A stretch of 52,988 nucleotides of DNA from Brassicibacter mesophilus (GCF_050433385.1 NZ_JBNPXI010000027.1:1-52988), one strand, 5' to 3'; positions 8,513-18,200 are shown, numbered from the stretch's first letter. Numbers and translations are program-made. The notes: generated from the sequence alone by a model not told the origin.

Positions 8513-10011
8513 TTGTTTCTCTTGAATCTTACATTAAAAGATATAATATTGTCTACACATTCGGCCCATATTTTACCATCTTGGATTTCGACTAAGTTTT
8601 TTGCAATGGCTAGTCCAAGTCCAGAGCCACCGCTGTTTGATGACCTTGATTTTTCGACCCTATAAAATCTATCAAATAATTTGTCTAAGTCTTCTATTGG
8701 TATATTATCCCCTGTATTTTCTATATCTATAGTTACAGTGTTCTGATCTGAAAACAGAGATATTTTTACTATACCTGGCTTATAGCTGTATCTTATAGCA
8801 TTCATGAGAAGATTTTCAAATATACGTACAGTTTTATCTGGATCGATATCTACATATATTTTTTCTCCGCTTATTTTCTTAACGAAAGTAATATCATTTT
8901 CCCTTGCAATAGGAACTAGCTCTTCAATTAACTGCTCAAGCAATTCATTGATTGAGACAGTCTTTAAATCAATGCTTACACCTGAATTAGACAGCTTTGT
9001 ATATTCAAACAAATCTTCAATTAGAACTTGGAGCTTTTCTGATTTTTTATAAGCTACTTCAATGTAATTTTCAAGATCGTCAGCACTATTGAAGTTTTTA
9101 TCTTTAACTAATCTTAAGTATCCCATAATTGAAGTCAACGGAGTTCTCAAATCATGAGATACGTTTGTTATAAGCTCACTTTTCATTTGTTCAGCTTTTC
9201 TTTCATTTTCAATTTTTGTTCTTAGCTCAATAGCCATAAAGTTTATGTTGTTTGCCAAAGCACCTAACTCATCTTGGCTTTTGACCTTAACACGATAATC
9301 TAAGTTTCCGGTAGCTATTTCCAATATTCCTGCAACTAATTCTTCTAGATATCTTACTTTTCTCTTTGTTATATAATAAAAAAGGAATATAAAAGTTGCG
9401 ATTGCAGTAACTGTAGGTAAAAAACCGTCGCCTCGATAATAGTAAACTATATTTGCTTCAGGGATTCCGCTAACTATAAGATAAGCGTTTGTGTTTTTTA
9501 TACTTATAGGATAAATGCTATAAAACTCTTTTCGATTCTCAATATATTCTTCATTATAATTATCAGTATACCTGTTATTCATAGCATTTTTTAAGATACT
9601 ATAAATGTCTATTTTAGTTTCAGCTGCGTTATCTGATTTATAAAGCACATTACCATCTATATCTGTAATTCTTACTTTTAACCCCTGTGAATTGCTCCTA
9701 TTATTGATAAAATCTTTAAATGATTCTTCGTTATTAACAAAATCACTGTTTCTAGTTAGACTATCAATAATATACTTTGCCTCTGAGTCTATATCTCTGA
9801 TTCCAGATTCATAGTCAATAGTAGCATATCTATTTTGGTTTAAATTATCTACAATACCCAAGACAATGACAGAAGCAATTAGGCATAGAGCAATAGTTAA
9901 TATGAGTTGTAGCCGTATATTCTTTTTTACCTTGGATTTTATACTTAGAAATATATTTTTTAAAAGCTTAAAAATATTTAGTTTTTTAAATAAATTTAAT
10001 CTATTTTTCAA
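8509..10011 (-). CDS. Sensor histidine kinase
   Basis: Membrane sensor of a two-component pair. Order: a basic N-terminus, membrane helix at about 33-54, an extracellular sensor region of about 140 residues, a second helix at about 198-214, HAMP (about 215-270), the HisKA dimerisation domain with phospho-accepting His in NVSHDLRTPLTS (about 286), and HATPase_c with N box (NLLMNAIRYS), DRFYR and GSGLGLAIAKN. The 500-residue length is normal. The start is TTG at 10009-10011, 11 bases inside the regulator gene and behind a G-rich ribosome site, so translation is coupled to the regulator. Lying downstream of a PAP2 phosphatase, it may monitor the cell envelope; the true signal is unknown. Confidence 0.9.
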   Translation of the reverse strand: MKNRLNLFKKLNIFKLLKNIFLSIKSKVKKNIRLQLILTIALCLIASVIVLGIVDNLNQNRYATIDYESGIRDIDSEAKYIIDSLTRNSDFVNNEESFKDFINNRSNSQGLKVRITDIDGNVLYKSDNAAETKIDIYSILKNAMNNRYTDNYNEEYIENRKEFYSIYPISIKNTNAYLIVSGIPEANIVYYYRGDGFLPTVTAIATFIFLFYYITKRKVRYLEELVAGILEIATGNLDYRVKVKSQDELGALANNINFMAIELRTKIENERKAEQMKSELITNVSHDLRTPLTSIMGYLRLVKDKNFNSADDLENYIEVAYKKSEKLQVLIEDLFEYTKLSNSGVSIDLKTVSINELLEQLIEELVPIARENDITFVKKISGEKIYVDIDPDKTVRIFENLLMNAIRYSYKPGIVKISLFSDQNTVTIDIENTGDNIPIEDLDKLFDRFYRVEKSRSSNSGGSGLGLAIAKNLVEIQDGKIWAECVDNIISFNVRFKRNN

Positions 10012-10699
10012 CTTTATAACCTACCCCCCAAACTGTTTTAATGTATCTAGGTTTTCGTGGGTTGGCTTCAATCTTTTCACGAATGTTTCTTATATGGACC
10101 ATTACTGTATTATCAGATTGCAAAAAAGGCTCCTTCCATACTGACTCATAAATTTTTTCTATGCTAAATACTATTCCTTTATTTCTTGAAAGAAGCAAAA
10201 GAATATCAAATTCTCTAGGAGTAAGTTTAATGTTTTTTCCATCTATTTTTACTTGATGGGTAGAAGTATTAATAACTAAATCATCTACTTCAATTTCTTC
10301 ATTATTGTTACTAGTGCTGTAGTCATTTAGCTTTGTATATCTTCTTAATTGAGATTTTACTCTAGCGACTAGTTCCAATGGATTAAATGGCTTTGTTACA
10401 TAATCATCAGCTCCGCTGCTTAGTCCTAAGATTTTATCCATATCCTCAGATTTTGCTGATAGCATGATGATTGGCATGTTTTTTTGCTCTCTAATTTTAA
10501 TACATGCTTTTATGCCGTCAAGTTTTGGCATCATGATGTCTAGTATTATTAAGTCAACTTTTTGATTGTGTAAGATATCTAAAGCATCTAATCCATTAGT
10601 AGCTTTGATAATATCGTAACCTTCATTTTTTAAATATATTTCTATTAGTTCTCTAATTTCTTTTTCGTCATCAACAACGAGAATAGTTTTTCTTTCCAT
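10001..10699 (-). CDS. OmpR/PhoB-family response regulator (VanR-like)
   Basis: The 232-residue protein has a receiver domain (1-120: VVDDEKE acidic pocket; phospho-acceptor Asp in LIILDIMMPKLDG, about residue 53; Lys in YVTKPFNPLEL) and a C-terminal winged-helix DNA-binding domain (about 135-230, ending VWGVGYKVEK). The segment NPLELVARVKSQLRRYTKL is typical of the VanR branch. Its start lies 55 bases inside the upstream PAP2 gene, with GGAGAG as ribosome site, and its end overlaps the kinase start by 11 bases. No van resistance genes are present, so this should not be read as glycopeptide resistance. The paired dyads at 11354-11404 are candidate target sites. Confidence 0.92.
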   Translation of the reverse strand: MERKTILVVDDEKEIRELIEIYLKNEGYDIIKATNGLDALDILHNQKVDLIILDIMMPKLDGIKACIKIREQKNMPIIMLSAKSEDMDKILGLSSGADDYVTKPFNPLELVARVKSQLRRYTKLNDYSTSNNNEEIEVDDLVINTSTHQVKIDGKNIKLTPREFDILLLLSRNKGIVFSIEKIYESVWKEPFLQSDNTVMVHIRNIREKIEANPRKPRYIKTVWGVGYKVEK

Positions 10700-11313
10700 T
10701 GAGATACACTCTCCAAATCTAATTTATATATTATATTAAAAATTACCTCTCCTAATATTATAGCTGAAATTGCATCTAAAACCACATGTTGTTTTACAAA
10801 TAAGGTTGATAAAATTATTAGTATAGAAATTGAACTAATTATTAATGTATTATACATATTTCTGACATTACTTTTTAATATTGCTTTCATCATCAAATAA
10901 CTAGTATATGAATGAATGCTAGGGAAGCAGTTATATGGATTATCATTGCTGTATATTAATAAAACCAGCTTGGATAGTATATCATTACCAGTTATATTAG
11001 GTCTATGGACTGTTGTCTGGTACACGAAGTATACTATAAAACAAACTATCATACCTAAGTTATATGATATTAAAGTTTTATAATACGTATTCTTATCCTT
11101 TAAAGCTAAATACACAAGGACAATAAAAATGAAAAAATACCATGATACGTATGGAATAATAAATACTTTCATAAATGGAATTGCTCTATCTATGCCTGTA
11201 ATTAAAACATTAGCTCCATTTCCAGGATTGTTCAGAAAATTATAAAATATACTTACGATTGGAATAGTAAGTAAACAAGCTAATGCTACAAGAGTTTTGC
11301 TGATTTTTCTCAA
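10645..11313 (-). CDS. PAP2-family membrane phosphatase
   Basis: A 222-residue polytopic membrane protein (about six helices) of the PAP2/phosphatidic-acid-phosphatase superfamily. The phosphatase signature is present: HRPN (about 108-111), PSIHSYTS (about 131-138) and QHVVLDAISAIILG (about 174-187), with the two catalytic histidines. Likely substrates are lipid phosphates such as undecaprenyl or isoprenoid pyrophosphates; the branch resembles Aur1/inositol-phosphate-transferase-type PAP2 proteins. The start is TTG at 11311-11313, with AAAGGAGG eight bases upstream. The C-terminus overlaps the regulator by 55 bases, so all three genes form one operon. Paired dyads in the promoter suggest autoregulation. 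Confidence 0.85.
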   Translation of the reverse strand: MRKISKTLVALACLLTIPIVSIFYNFLNNPGNGANVLITGIDRAIPFMKVFIIPYVSWYFFIFIVLVYLALKDKNTYYKTLISYNLGMIVCFIVYFVYQTTVHRPNITGNDILSKLVLLIYSNDNPYNCFPSIHSYTSYLMMKAILKSNVRNMYNTLIISSISILIILSTLFVKQHVVLDAISAIILGEVIFNIIYKLDLESVSQWKEKLFSLLMTKKKLEN

Positions 11314-11347
11314 CTTTAGTCCTCCTTTGATTATCTTATAGCATTAA

Positions 11348-11404
11348 TTATAATAAGAAATTCTTAAAATATCTTTATATAGAATCTTAAGAAATTCTTA
11401 AAAT
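11348..11404 (-). promoter_or_regulatory. Paired dyads at the PAP2-regulator-kinase promoter
   Basis: The sequence TAAGAAATTCTTAAAAT occurs twice on the plus strand, at 11354-11370 and 11388-11404, 34 bases apart (about three helical turns). Each contains the dyad AAGAA-A-TTCTT. On the minus strand a TATAAT lies at 11348-11353 with no good -35, as expected for an activator-dependent promoter. These are candidate binding sites for the adjacent response regulator. Confidence 0.55.
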
Positions 11405-11405
11405 T

Positions 11406-11439
11406 AAAGGAGCTACTTGAGTGATCAAATAGCTCCTTT
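11406..11439 (-). terminator. Terminator of the metNIQ operon
   Basis: AAAGGAGCTA (11406-11415) pairs perfectly with TAGCTCCTTT (11430-11439), with an inner TTGA/TCAA. It lies 17 bases downstream of the metQ stop. The tail on the minus strand is A+T-rich rather than pure T. Confidence 0.75.
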
Positions 11440-11455
11440 ATAAAGATGATATTTG

Positions 11456-12262
11456 TTAAAATGCAGGAACAACTCCTCCATTGTATTCACTTTCAATAAA
11501 TTTCTTGATTTCCTCTGACTGTAAAGCTTTAATTAAAGCTTGAAGCTTAGTATTATTTTCTTCTCCTTTTCTAATTGCAATAATATTTGCATAAGGAGAA
11601 TCTGCTCCTTCAAGAACGAGAGCATCTTTAGTTGGAACAAGACCGGCTTCTATTGCATAGTTTCCGTTAATAACAGCGCCATCCACATCATCTAGTATCC
11701 TTGGAAGCTGAGCTGCTTCTAATGGCTTGAATATAAGGCCTTTAGGATTTTCTGCTATATCTTTCTCAGTTGCTTTTAAACCTGCATTTTCATTTAATTT
11801 TATAATACCGTTATTTTGTAACAGGATAAGTGCTCTTCCGCCATTAGTTGGGTCGTTTGGAATAGCAATAATAGACCCTTTTTTCAACTCATCTATAGAT
11901 TTTAATTTATTTGAATATAGACCTAATGGTTCCACATGAACTTGACCTAGTGATACAAGCTCTAAGTTCTTTTCTTGTGCAAAGCTTTCTAAGTATGGAA
12001 GGTGCTGAAAGAAGTTTGCGTCGATTTCTTTTTCTGCTAATGCTAGGTTTGGCTTAACATAGTCAGTAAATTCTACAATCTGAAGATCTATACCTTGTTC
12101 TTTAAGCTGAGGCTTTACTTTTTCAAGAAGCTGAGAATGAGGCATAGGAGTAGCACCAACCTTTAATATGTTTGAATTGTCGTCCTTTGATTGACATCCA
12201 CCTAAAACAAATCCACTTAATAATACAGTAATTAATAATACAATAGCTAATGATTTTTTCAC
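11456..12262 (-). CDS. metQ: Methionine ABC transporter substrate-binding lipoprotein
   Basis: MetQ captures methionine outside the membrane for the MetNI importer. The 268-residue protein has a lipoprotein signal ending in the lipobox LGGC (cysteine about 23) and NlpA/MetQ family segments: VGATPMPHSQLLE, DYVKPNLALAEKEIDANFFQH and AIPNDPTNGGRALILLQ. The start is GTG at 12260-12262, with AAAGGAGG upstream; a longer open frame to 12352 would overlap metI and lacks a signal sequence at its front. It is the last gene of metN-metI-metQ, 13 bases after metI, with a terminator downstream. The SAM riboswitch ahead of metN supports methionine or a related compound as substrate. Confidence 0.95.
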   Translation of the reverse strand: MKKSLAIVLLITVLLSGFVLGGCQSKDDNSNILKVGATPMPHSQLLEKVKPQLKEQGIDLQIVEFTDYVKPNLALAEKEIDANFFQHLPYLESFAQEKNLELVSLGQVHVEPLGLYSNKLKSIDELKKGSIIAIPNDPTNGGRALILLQNNGIIKLNENAGLKATEKDIAENPKGLIFKPLEAAQLPRILDDVDGAVINGNYAIEAGLVPTKDALVLEGADSPYANIIAIRKGEENNTKLQALIKALQSEEIKKFIESEYNGGVVPAF

Positions 12263-12275
12263 AATTACTCCTCCT

Positions 12276-12929
12276 TTATTTTCTTTTATCAATTCTTGCA
12301 GCAATTTTATTACCAATAGTCTGAACGCCTTGAACCAATATGATAATAACAATAACAGCTGAAATCATAATGTCAGTTTTAAAGCGATAAAGACCATAAC
12401 GAATAGCTAAATCCCCAAGTCCACCTCCTCCAATAGCTCCTGCCATTGCAGAATAACCAATTAGATTAATTATTGTAAGTGTTATGCCTAAAACTAGAGA
12501 AGGCATTGCTTCAGGAATGAGCACCTTGAAAATAACTTGAAAAGTAGAGGCGCCCATAGCTGATACAGCTTCAACTATTCCTTTATCTACTTCTTTTAAA
12601 GAACTTTCAATAATTCTTGCAACAAAAGGTGCCGCAGCAATTGCTAAAGGTACAATAGTTGCTGTTGTTCCTATAGTAGTTCCAACAATTATTCTAGAAA
12701 CTGGAAAGACTAGAATCATAAGTATGATAAATGGAAAGGACCTGCTTATGTTCACAACAGTGCTCAAAACAGAATTCAATAGTTGTTTTTCCCAAATACC
12801 ATCTTTTTCGGTTATTACTAAGAGTACTCCAAGTGGAAAGCCTAGAAGTAATGCAAATACAGTCGATACAGAAACCATATATATTGTTTCCCATATAGAT
12901 GGGATAAGTAGAGAAAACATATTATCCAT
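12276..12929 (-). CDS. metI: Methionine ABC transporter permease
   Basis: MetI is the membrane channel of the MetNIQ importer. The 217-residue protein has about five hydrophobic helices and the permease coupling loop EAVSAMGASTFQVIFKVLIPEA (about 140-161, the EAA motif), then the typical GYSAMAGAIGGGGLGDLA segment. The ATG at 12929 follows a GAGGTG ribosome site and overlaps the metN stop by eight bases, showing translational coupling. Regulated with the whole operon by the SAM riboswitch at 14090-14203. Confidence 0.95.
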   Translation of the reverse strand: MDNMFSLLIPSIWETIYMVSVSTVFALLLGFPLGVLLVITEKDGIWEKQLLNSVLSTVVNISRSFPFIILMILVFPVSRIIVGTTIGTTATIVPLAIAAAPFVARIIESSLKEVDKGIVEAVSAMGASTFQVIFKVLIPEAMPSLVLGITLTIINLIGYSAMAGAIGGGGLGDLAIRYGLYRFKTDIMISAVIVIIILVQGVQTIGNKIAARIDKRK

Positions 12930-13935
12930 TCCAAATCACCTCTAATCCTATATTTTCATCAATTAACCATTGAGAAGCTCGCTCTATTTCGTCTGTTGAC
13001 CCTGTAAATTGTATAATTAGATTTCCTACACTTGTTGACTGAAGTTCATTTATATCACCAGAGAGAATATTGATATCAATATCGAATTTTCTTATTAATG
13101 ATGATATAACAGGTTTTTTAGCTGACTCACCTAAGTAACTTAATCGCACTACCTTAGAATTAGAGATTTTAGGAAATATAATTTCTTCTTGAGAACTGTG
13201 CTTAATATGAGATACAAAAGTTTTAGCCGTTTCTGTTTTTGGTTTTGCAAATATTTCTTCTACAGTATTTAGTTCGATTATTTCTCCACCTTCAATTATT
13301 GCAACTCTATTACATATCTCACGTATTACTTCCATTTGATGCGTTATGAGTACAATTGTTAACCCATACTTGTTTTGAATTTCTTTTAATAAATTTAGAA
13401 TTGATTTTGTTGTTTGAGGGTCAAGCGCTGATGTAGCTTCATCACATAGCAGAACCTTTGGGTTATTAGCTAGTGCACGAGCAATAGCAACTCTTTGCTT
13501 TTGTCCTCCACTTAACTGAGATGGATAAGAATCTTTTTTATCTGTCAAGCCAACTACGGAAAGTAATTGTTCGACTCTTCTGTTAATCTGGCTCTTATCA
13601 TATCCAATTATTTCGAGAGGGAATGACACATTTTCAAATACAGTTCTTGAGCTAAGAAGATTAAAATGTTGAAATATCATCCCTATGGTTTTTCGTATTT
13701 CCATAAGTTCTTTTTTCTTGAGCTTTGTTATATCAGTTCCATCAATAGTGATATTTCCACTAGTTGGATTTTCTAATCTGTTTAATGTTCTTATAAGTGT
13801 AGATTTTCCAGCTCCACTTAGGCCTATTATGCCAAAAATCTCTCCCTTGTTTATCTCAAGGTTAATGTTTTTTAATGCATTTACACTGTTATTCTTGCTT
13901 TCATATGTTTTATATAAATTGGTTATTTTTATCAA
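12922..13935 (-). CDS. metN: Methionine ABC transporter ATP-binding protein
   Basis: MetN powers methionine import. The 337-residue protein has a full ABC domain: Walker A GLSGAGKST (about 38-46), Q-loop MIFQHFNLL, signature LSGGQKQR, Walker B VLLCDEATSALD and switch His in ITHQ. It ends in the C-terminal NIL domain (about 260-337), which in this family binds methionine and inhibits transport when internal methionine is high. The start is TTG at 13933-13935, with GGAG upstream. First gene of the metNIQ operon, directly downstream of the SAM riboswitch terminator. Confidence 0.95.
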   Translation of the reverse strand: MIKITNLYKTYESKNNSVNALKNINLEINKGEIFGIIGLSGAGKSTLIRTLNRLENPTSGNITIDGTDITKLKKKELMEIRKTIGMIFQHFNLLSSRTVFENVSFPLEIIGYDKSQINRRVEQLLSVVGLTDKKDSYPSQLSGGQKQRVAIARALANNPKVLLCDEATSALDPQTTKSILNLLKEIQNKYGLTIVLITHQMEVIREICNRVAIIEGGEIIELNTVEEIFAKPKTETAKTFVSHIKHSSQEEIIFPKISNSKVVRLSYLGESAKKPVISSLIRKFDIDINILSGDINELQSTSVGNLIIQFTGSTDEIERASQWLIDENIGLEVIWNG

Positions 13936-14045
13936 CTACTTCACTCCTTTATTGAATTATCGCAATAAAACGAACAAGCCAAACTAAGCTGCAAATAGAA
14001 AAATAGTCTATTTTAAAAAATATAGCTAATGTAATTTAATGCAAA

Positions 14046-14075
14046 TAAAAAAACCTCCTTCGAATGAAAGAGGTT
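14046..14075 (-). terminator. SAM-riboswitch terminator
   Basis: On the minus strand AACCTCTTTC...GAAGGAGGTT forms a hairpin followed by seven T. It follows the S-box aptamer and precedes metN, so SAM binding should favour termination here. Confidence 0.9.
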
Positions 14076-14089
14076 ATATGACGATAAAA

Positions 14090-14203
14090 GCCAGCCTCTC
14101 TCATCTTTCAGCATATAATGCTGCAGGAATTAGCACCTTGTGTTTTGAACACCGGTTGCTGGGTTTCATCGGGCCAGTCCCTCCACCTCTCTAGATAAGA
14201 GCG
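14090..14203 (-). promoter_or_regulatory. SAM-I (S-box) riboswitch
   Basis: On the minus strand the S-box core is clear: CTTATCTAGAGAGGTGGAGG, GACTGGCCCGATGAAACCC, AGCAACCGG, AAGGTGCTAATTCC and the closing GATGAGAGAGGC. It controls metNIQ through the terminator at 14046-14075. Promoter TTGACA/TAAAAT lies just upstream. Confidence 0.97.
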
Positions 14204-14237
14204 TTTTATTTTGTTTATTAATCTATTATATTATTCT

Positions 14238-14266
14238 ATTTTAAATTCATGACACCATATTGTCAA
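14238..14266 (-). promoter_or_regulatory. Promoter of the metNIQ operon
   Basis: Minus-strand TTGACA (14261-14266), 17-base spacer and TAAAAT (14238-14243). Transcription should start about 28 bases before the S-box aptamer. Confidence 0.7.
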
Positions 14267-14735
14267 TACCTATTTTAAAATTTTATTGATATATTTAAAA
14301 TAGAGTTTGTTAATATAATCATTTAAAGTAAAATATGGAACGATATGTTTACTGGAGATAAACCAGGGTAAACAAATATATAAAAATGAATATAAGCTTA
14401 AAATAAATAAGTAGGAAAAAAGCATTTGCATATTCTTTTCTTTCAGGATTATCTGAACCTATTGGTGCCTTATTAAGATATTTTCTTTTAATGAAGTTTT
14501 TCAATGAGACAATATTTGGGCTAATCTTTGCAGTATTCACGCTCTTGCGCAGGTAATTAATAGAATTTGTGATGACTATTAATAGGAGATCCTATAGAGG
14601 ATTAATATTAGTAGTTGTCCCATTTTTAAAATATTATATACAATGGTCATGAATAATGATAGAAATGTGAAGAGAAAGGACAAAAAATTATCTATAATAT
14701 TAATATATTGACTTTACAAATTTCTATATTTCCTA
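14267..14735. other. A+T-rich intergenic region between the metNIQ and corrinoid loci
   Basis: No supported gene. A 63-codon minus-strand frame (14349-14540) would encode a basic protein with one hydrophobic C-terminal helix, but it has no convincing ribosome site or recognisable family. Between 14541 and 14735 there is a weak inverted repeat near AGGATCCTATAG-like sequence (about 14585-14600) and otherwise low-complexity A+T. Confidence 0.5.
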
Positions 14736-14763
14736 TTGACTTATATATTGATAGTGTTATAAT
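14736..14763 (+). promoter_or_regulatory. Strong promoter of the corrinoid-capture locus
   Basis: TTGACT (14736-14741), a 16-base spacer and a perfect TATAAT (14758-14763), about 65-70 bases upstream of the cobalamin aptamer. Confidence 0.75.
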
Positions 14764-14825
14764 GTGATTGGAAACATATCCAACTATTGGATGTTTATTT
14801 AAGAATATAAGATAATAATATTTTA

Positions 14826-14975
14826 AAATAGTGTACTGATTTAGGGAAAGGGGTGCAAAGCCCCTGCTGTAGTCGCAGCTGTAACCGGTTATGAAGACTA
14901 AAGTAAGCCACTGCAAGTTGAATTGTGGGAAGGTTTAGTTCTGAAGATGACCCGGAAGCCAGAAGACCTGTCATT
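14826..14975 (+). promoter_or_regulatory. Cobalamin riboswitch (leader of the giant-protein/ECF locus)
   Basis: Plus-strand aptamer with GGGAAAGGGGTGCAAAGCCC (around 14843-14863), GTCGCAGCTGTAACCGG, the AAGCCACTGCAAG core and the conserved 3' segment GAAGCCAGAAGACCTGTC (ending about 14972). This is a second, independent cobalamin riboswitch, opposite in orientation to the one at cobT. It leads into the gene at 15238 and probably controls the downstream locus, so expression should rise when cobalamin is scarce. Confidence 0.95.
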
Positions 14976-15034
14976 ACGCTCTTCTTAGAGTCTCCGACTT
15001 AGAGTAAGGGAAGATATAGGTGTATTTTTATAAG

Positions 15035-15089
15035 TTAGACAGACTAAAATTAGACTGAATTTTGTTTAGTTTTATTCAGTTATGTCTAA
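15035..15089 (+). repeat. Inverted repeat in the riboswitch expression platform
   Basis: TTAGACA (15035-15041), and again TTAGACTGAAT (15050-15060), can pair with ATTCAG (15074-15079) and TGTCTAA (15083-15089). Two alternative stems are possible. It sits between the aptamer and the terminator at 15108-15143 and may be part of the switching structure. Confidence 0.5.
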
Positions 15090-15107
15090 TTATTTACCTG
15101 TGTTTAT

Positions 15108-15143
15108 AAACCCTATCCTATGTGGACAGGGTTTTTTGTTTTG
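15108..15143 (+). terminator. Riboswitch terminator before the giant gene
   Basis: AAACCCTATCC (15108-15118) pairs with GGACAGGGTTT (15124-15134, one G-U pair), followed by TTTTGTTTTG. The 3' strand contains GACAGG (15125-15130), complementary to CCTGTC at the 3' end of the aptamer (14967-14972), which offers a simple antiterminator. Switching is inference; the hairpin is plain. Confidence 0.85.
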
Positions 15144-15237
15144 CAATACTATTTTTAAACAGTTTAGAAAAGGAGATGATTCATGCTTTATATTTAATTA
15201 TGAGTAAGAAATATTTTAATTACTGAGGAGGGGTAGT

Positions 15238-18200
15238 GTGTATAAAAAGATAATAAGTTTAGTATTAGCACTTTCGATGGCACTTAGTTTAATACCAGTA
15301 TCTACATTCAGCTCATACGCTGATAGTAATTATGCATATGAAGCTGGCGCTACTGTTACTGAAGATGTATATGGAACAGAGAGAAAAGTAGATACAGCTT
15401 TAGATGAATTAAGAGGTTTTTATAAAGATTATCAAATAGATTATATACCAGCTATGGCGTATAATCATTCTAGCGATAATTTAGATAATGACATAAAAAT
15501 CATTAAAAAAAACTTAAGAACATATAATTCAACAAAAAATGTATATAACTGTTACAAGGGCATAATGGAAGCTATTGCCTGTGACAAAGACCCTAGGAGC
15601 TTTCAATGCAATGGTGAGGAGCTAAATTATGTTGATACTCTTATAGAAAAGCAGGATCCTAACACGGGAGAATTTAATAGTGACATAGAAACACATGCAT
15701 ATTGTATGCTTGCTCTAGACATGGCAAGTGGAGATTATGATAAACAAAAAGCAGTTGATGTATTGAAAAACAGCTTAAATGTTAAAGACGGCAAAGCCAG
15801 CTGCAGTGATGATTTGAAAAAAACAGCTGTTGTTATGACAGCACTTTCAAATCATAAAAGCATAAACGGAGTAAGTGCATTAATAGATAATTGCGTAGCA
15901 TACATAAAATCAAAACAAAAAGATGATGCTGGATTTTTCAAGGACGAGCCAGAGATACTTGGTCCAGTAATACAAGCGCTTATAGCAGTAGGAGAAAATC
16001 CTGTAGCAGAAGATTATATAAAAAATGGCAATACGATGGTAGATGTGCTGCTACAATATAAAAATAGTGATGGTACATATAATAATAGTCCTTGGTATAA
16101 GAAATACGTTAAAGAATCTACTGAAGCTGCATTTGCAGCATTTGCAGATTTGAAAAAAGATAGCTCTATGTTCCATGAGCTTATGATAGAGGTTGGGGAT
16201 ACTCCAGCAGATATTTTACTTAGCGTTGATACTAATGAAATTATAGAAGGTAAAACTCTAAAAGTAAAAGCTACTGTAGTGGATAATCAAGGAAGGCTTG
16301 TTTCAGGTCAAAAAGTAAACTGGCAAAGTGCTGATCCTGTTGTTGCTGAAGTAGAAAATGGAATTATAACAGCTATAAAAGAGGGTAGTACAACTATAAA
16401 AGCACAGCTAGAAGGAAATGCTACTATTTCAAAAAGTATTGATATAACAGTAGTAAGCAGATTACCAGCATCTATAAAGATATATTTAGATGATGAAGAG
16501 GTTAAAGATACGGTTACTGTAAGAAAAGGTGAAAGCATAGAACTTCATTCAAAAGTGTTTGACAAAGATGACGAACAAATACAAGATTCAGTTGTAACTT
16601 GGGAAATAGTTAATGGAAGCGACAATGTACAAATAAACAATGGACAAGTTACAGGAATGAACAAAGGATATGCAACCATCAAAGTTCAGTGCCAGGATGT
16701 AGTTAAAACTGCTAACATATCAGTTATATTAATTACAGATTTGGTTAAGGATGCATTAGATGAGACTAAAGCATATTTTGATGATAGAGACTTAGATTAT
16801 TATTCAGCTTTAGCGTTAAGGCATTGTGGTATTGAAGAAAGTACGATAAAAGATAATATAAAAATAAATTCATATACAAGTAATCCTGAAGATTATGCAG
16901 AAAATATTATCGCCCTAATAGCAGCAGGTCTAAATCCAAGAGATTATAACGGCAACAATTATGTGGATGAATTAGTAAAATCTCAAGATGATTCAGGGTA
17001 TTTCAAGATAGGATATAATTACACATATCCTGAAAACATAATATTACCAATTATTGCATTAGATATGGCTGGAGCTAATTATGATAAAATAAAAGCTTTA
17101 AGTGCATTACAAATAAAAGTAAAAGTTGTTGGAGATAACAAATGCTTTGAAGGTCATGGAGATTACAATAATATCGAGATGACTTCTCTTGGAATTATTG
17201 CGATGTCTAATCATATGCAAATAGAAGAGATTAGTCAATTAGTAGCAAAATGCAAAGGTTATTTAAAATATAAACAAAATGATAATGCTGCGTTTGAAGC
17301 CAAAAGTGGATATGGATATGATGAAAAGGAAAATTGTAGAGCCACAGCATCTGTAGTTCAGGCATTAATCTCAATTAACGAAGATCCATTGTCATCAGAA
17401 TGGATGAAAAATGGTAAAAACTTATTTGATGCATTATGCTCTTTTAGAAAGGAAGACGGATTTAAAGAAACTCCTTCATCTTATTCTGTAGATGCTAAAG
17501 CAACATCAAGAGCCGTTGGAGCATTAGCAGATTTAGTGAATAATAAATCTATGTTTAATGAATATGGTATTGAAATAGGTACTGTGCCACATAGCATAGA
17601 GATTATTTATGATCAAGATAGTGTTAAAGAAGGACAAAAAATAAAGCTTAGTGCAAAAGTACTAGACGAGGATGGAAAACTGGTTCCTAATGTGGAAATC
17701 GAGTGGTCAAGCTCTGACCCTTCTATTGCAGAAATAGATCAAAAAGGATTTATTACTGGAATAGAAGTAGAAGAAAACAAAACTGTTCAAATTACTGTTA
17801 AAACAGTTAACTTAGGAATATCTGCAACTAAAGATATTACTATAAAGGCAAGAATTCCTTATGAAATGAAAATAAATCTTCCATCAGGAAAGACAGACAA
17901 AACTTTAAAAGACGGACATAAGATCGTTCTATTTGCAAAGATTTTTGAACAAGACGGAGAAGAAATAGAGCATGAGAATGTTATTTGGAAAAGCTCTGAT
18001 GAAAATGTAGCTATTGTTGATCAAACTGGTCTTGTTACAGCACAAAGTGTAGAAAAAGATACAGAAGTAACCATAACTGCAATATCACAGAATAAGCAAG
18101 AGGTTAAAGAGAGTATAGTACTGAATATCTTAGCTATAATACCAAATGAAATAAAAATATATTCTGAAGAGCAGGAAATAGAAGCAAAGACTATAGAAGC

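Noticed and set aside
10001..10699. Calling the regulator/kinase pair vancomycin resistance genes
   Set aside because: Only the regulator subfamily resembles VanR; no vanH, vanA/B or vanX-type genes are present.
14349..14540. 63-codon minus-strand frame with a hydrophobic end
   Set aside because: No ribosome site, no recognisable family and very A+T-rich; a faint NuoA-like look is probably chance.
14692..14916. Minus-strand frame over the second cobalamin riboswitch
   Set aside because: It lies antisense to a clear promoter and aptamer and has no supporting start signal.
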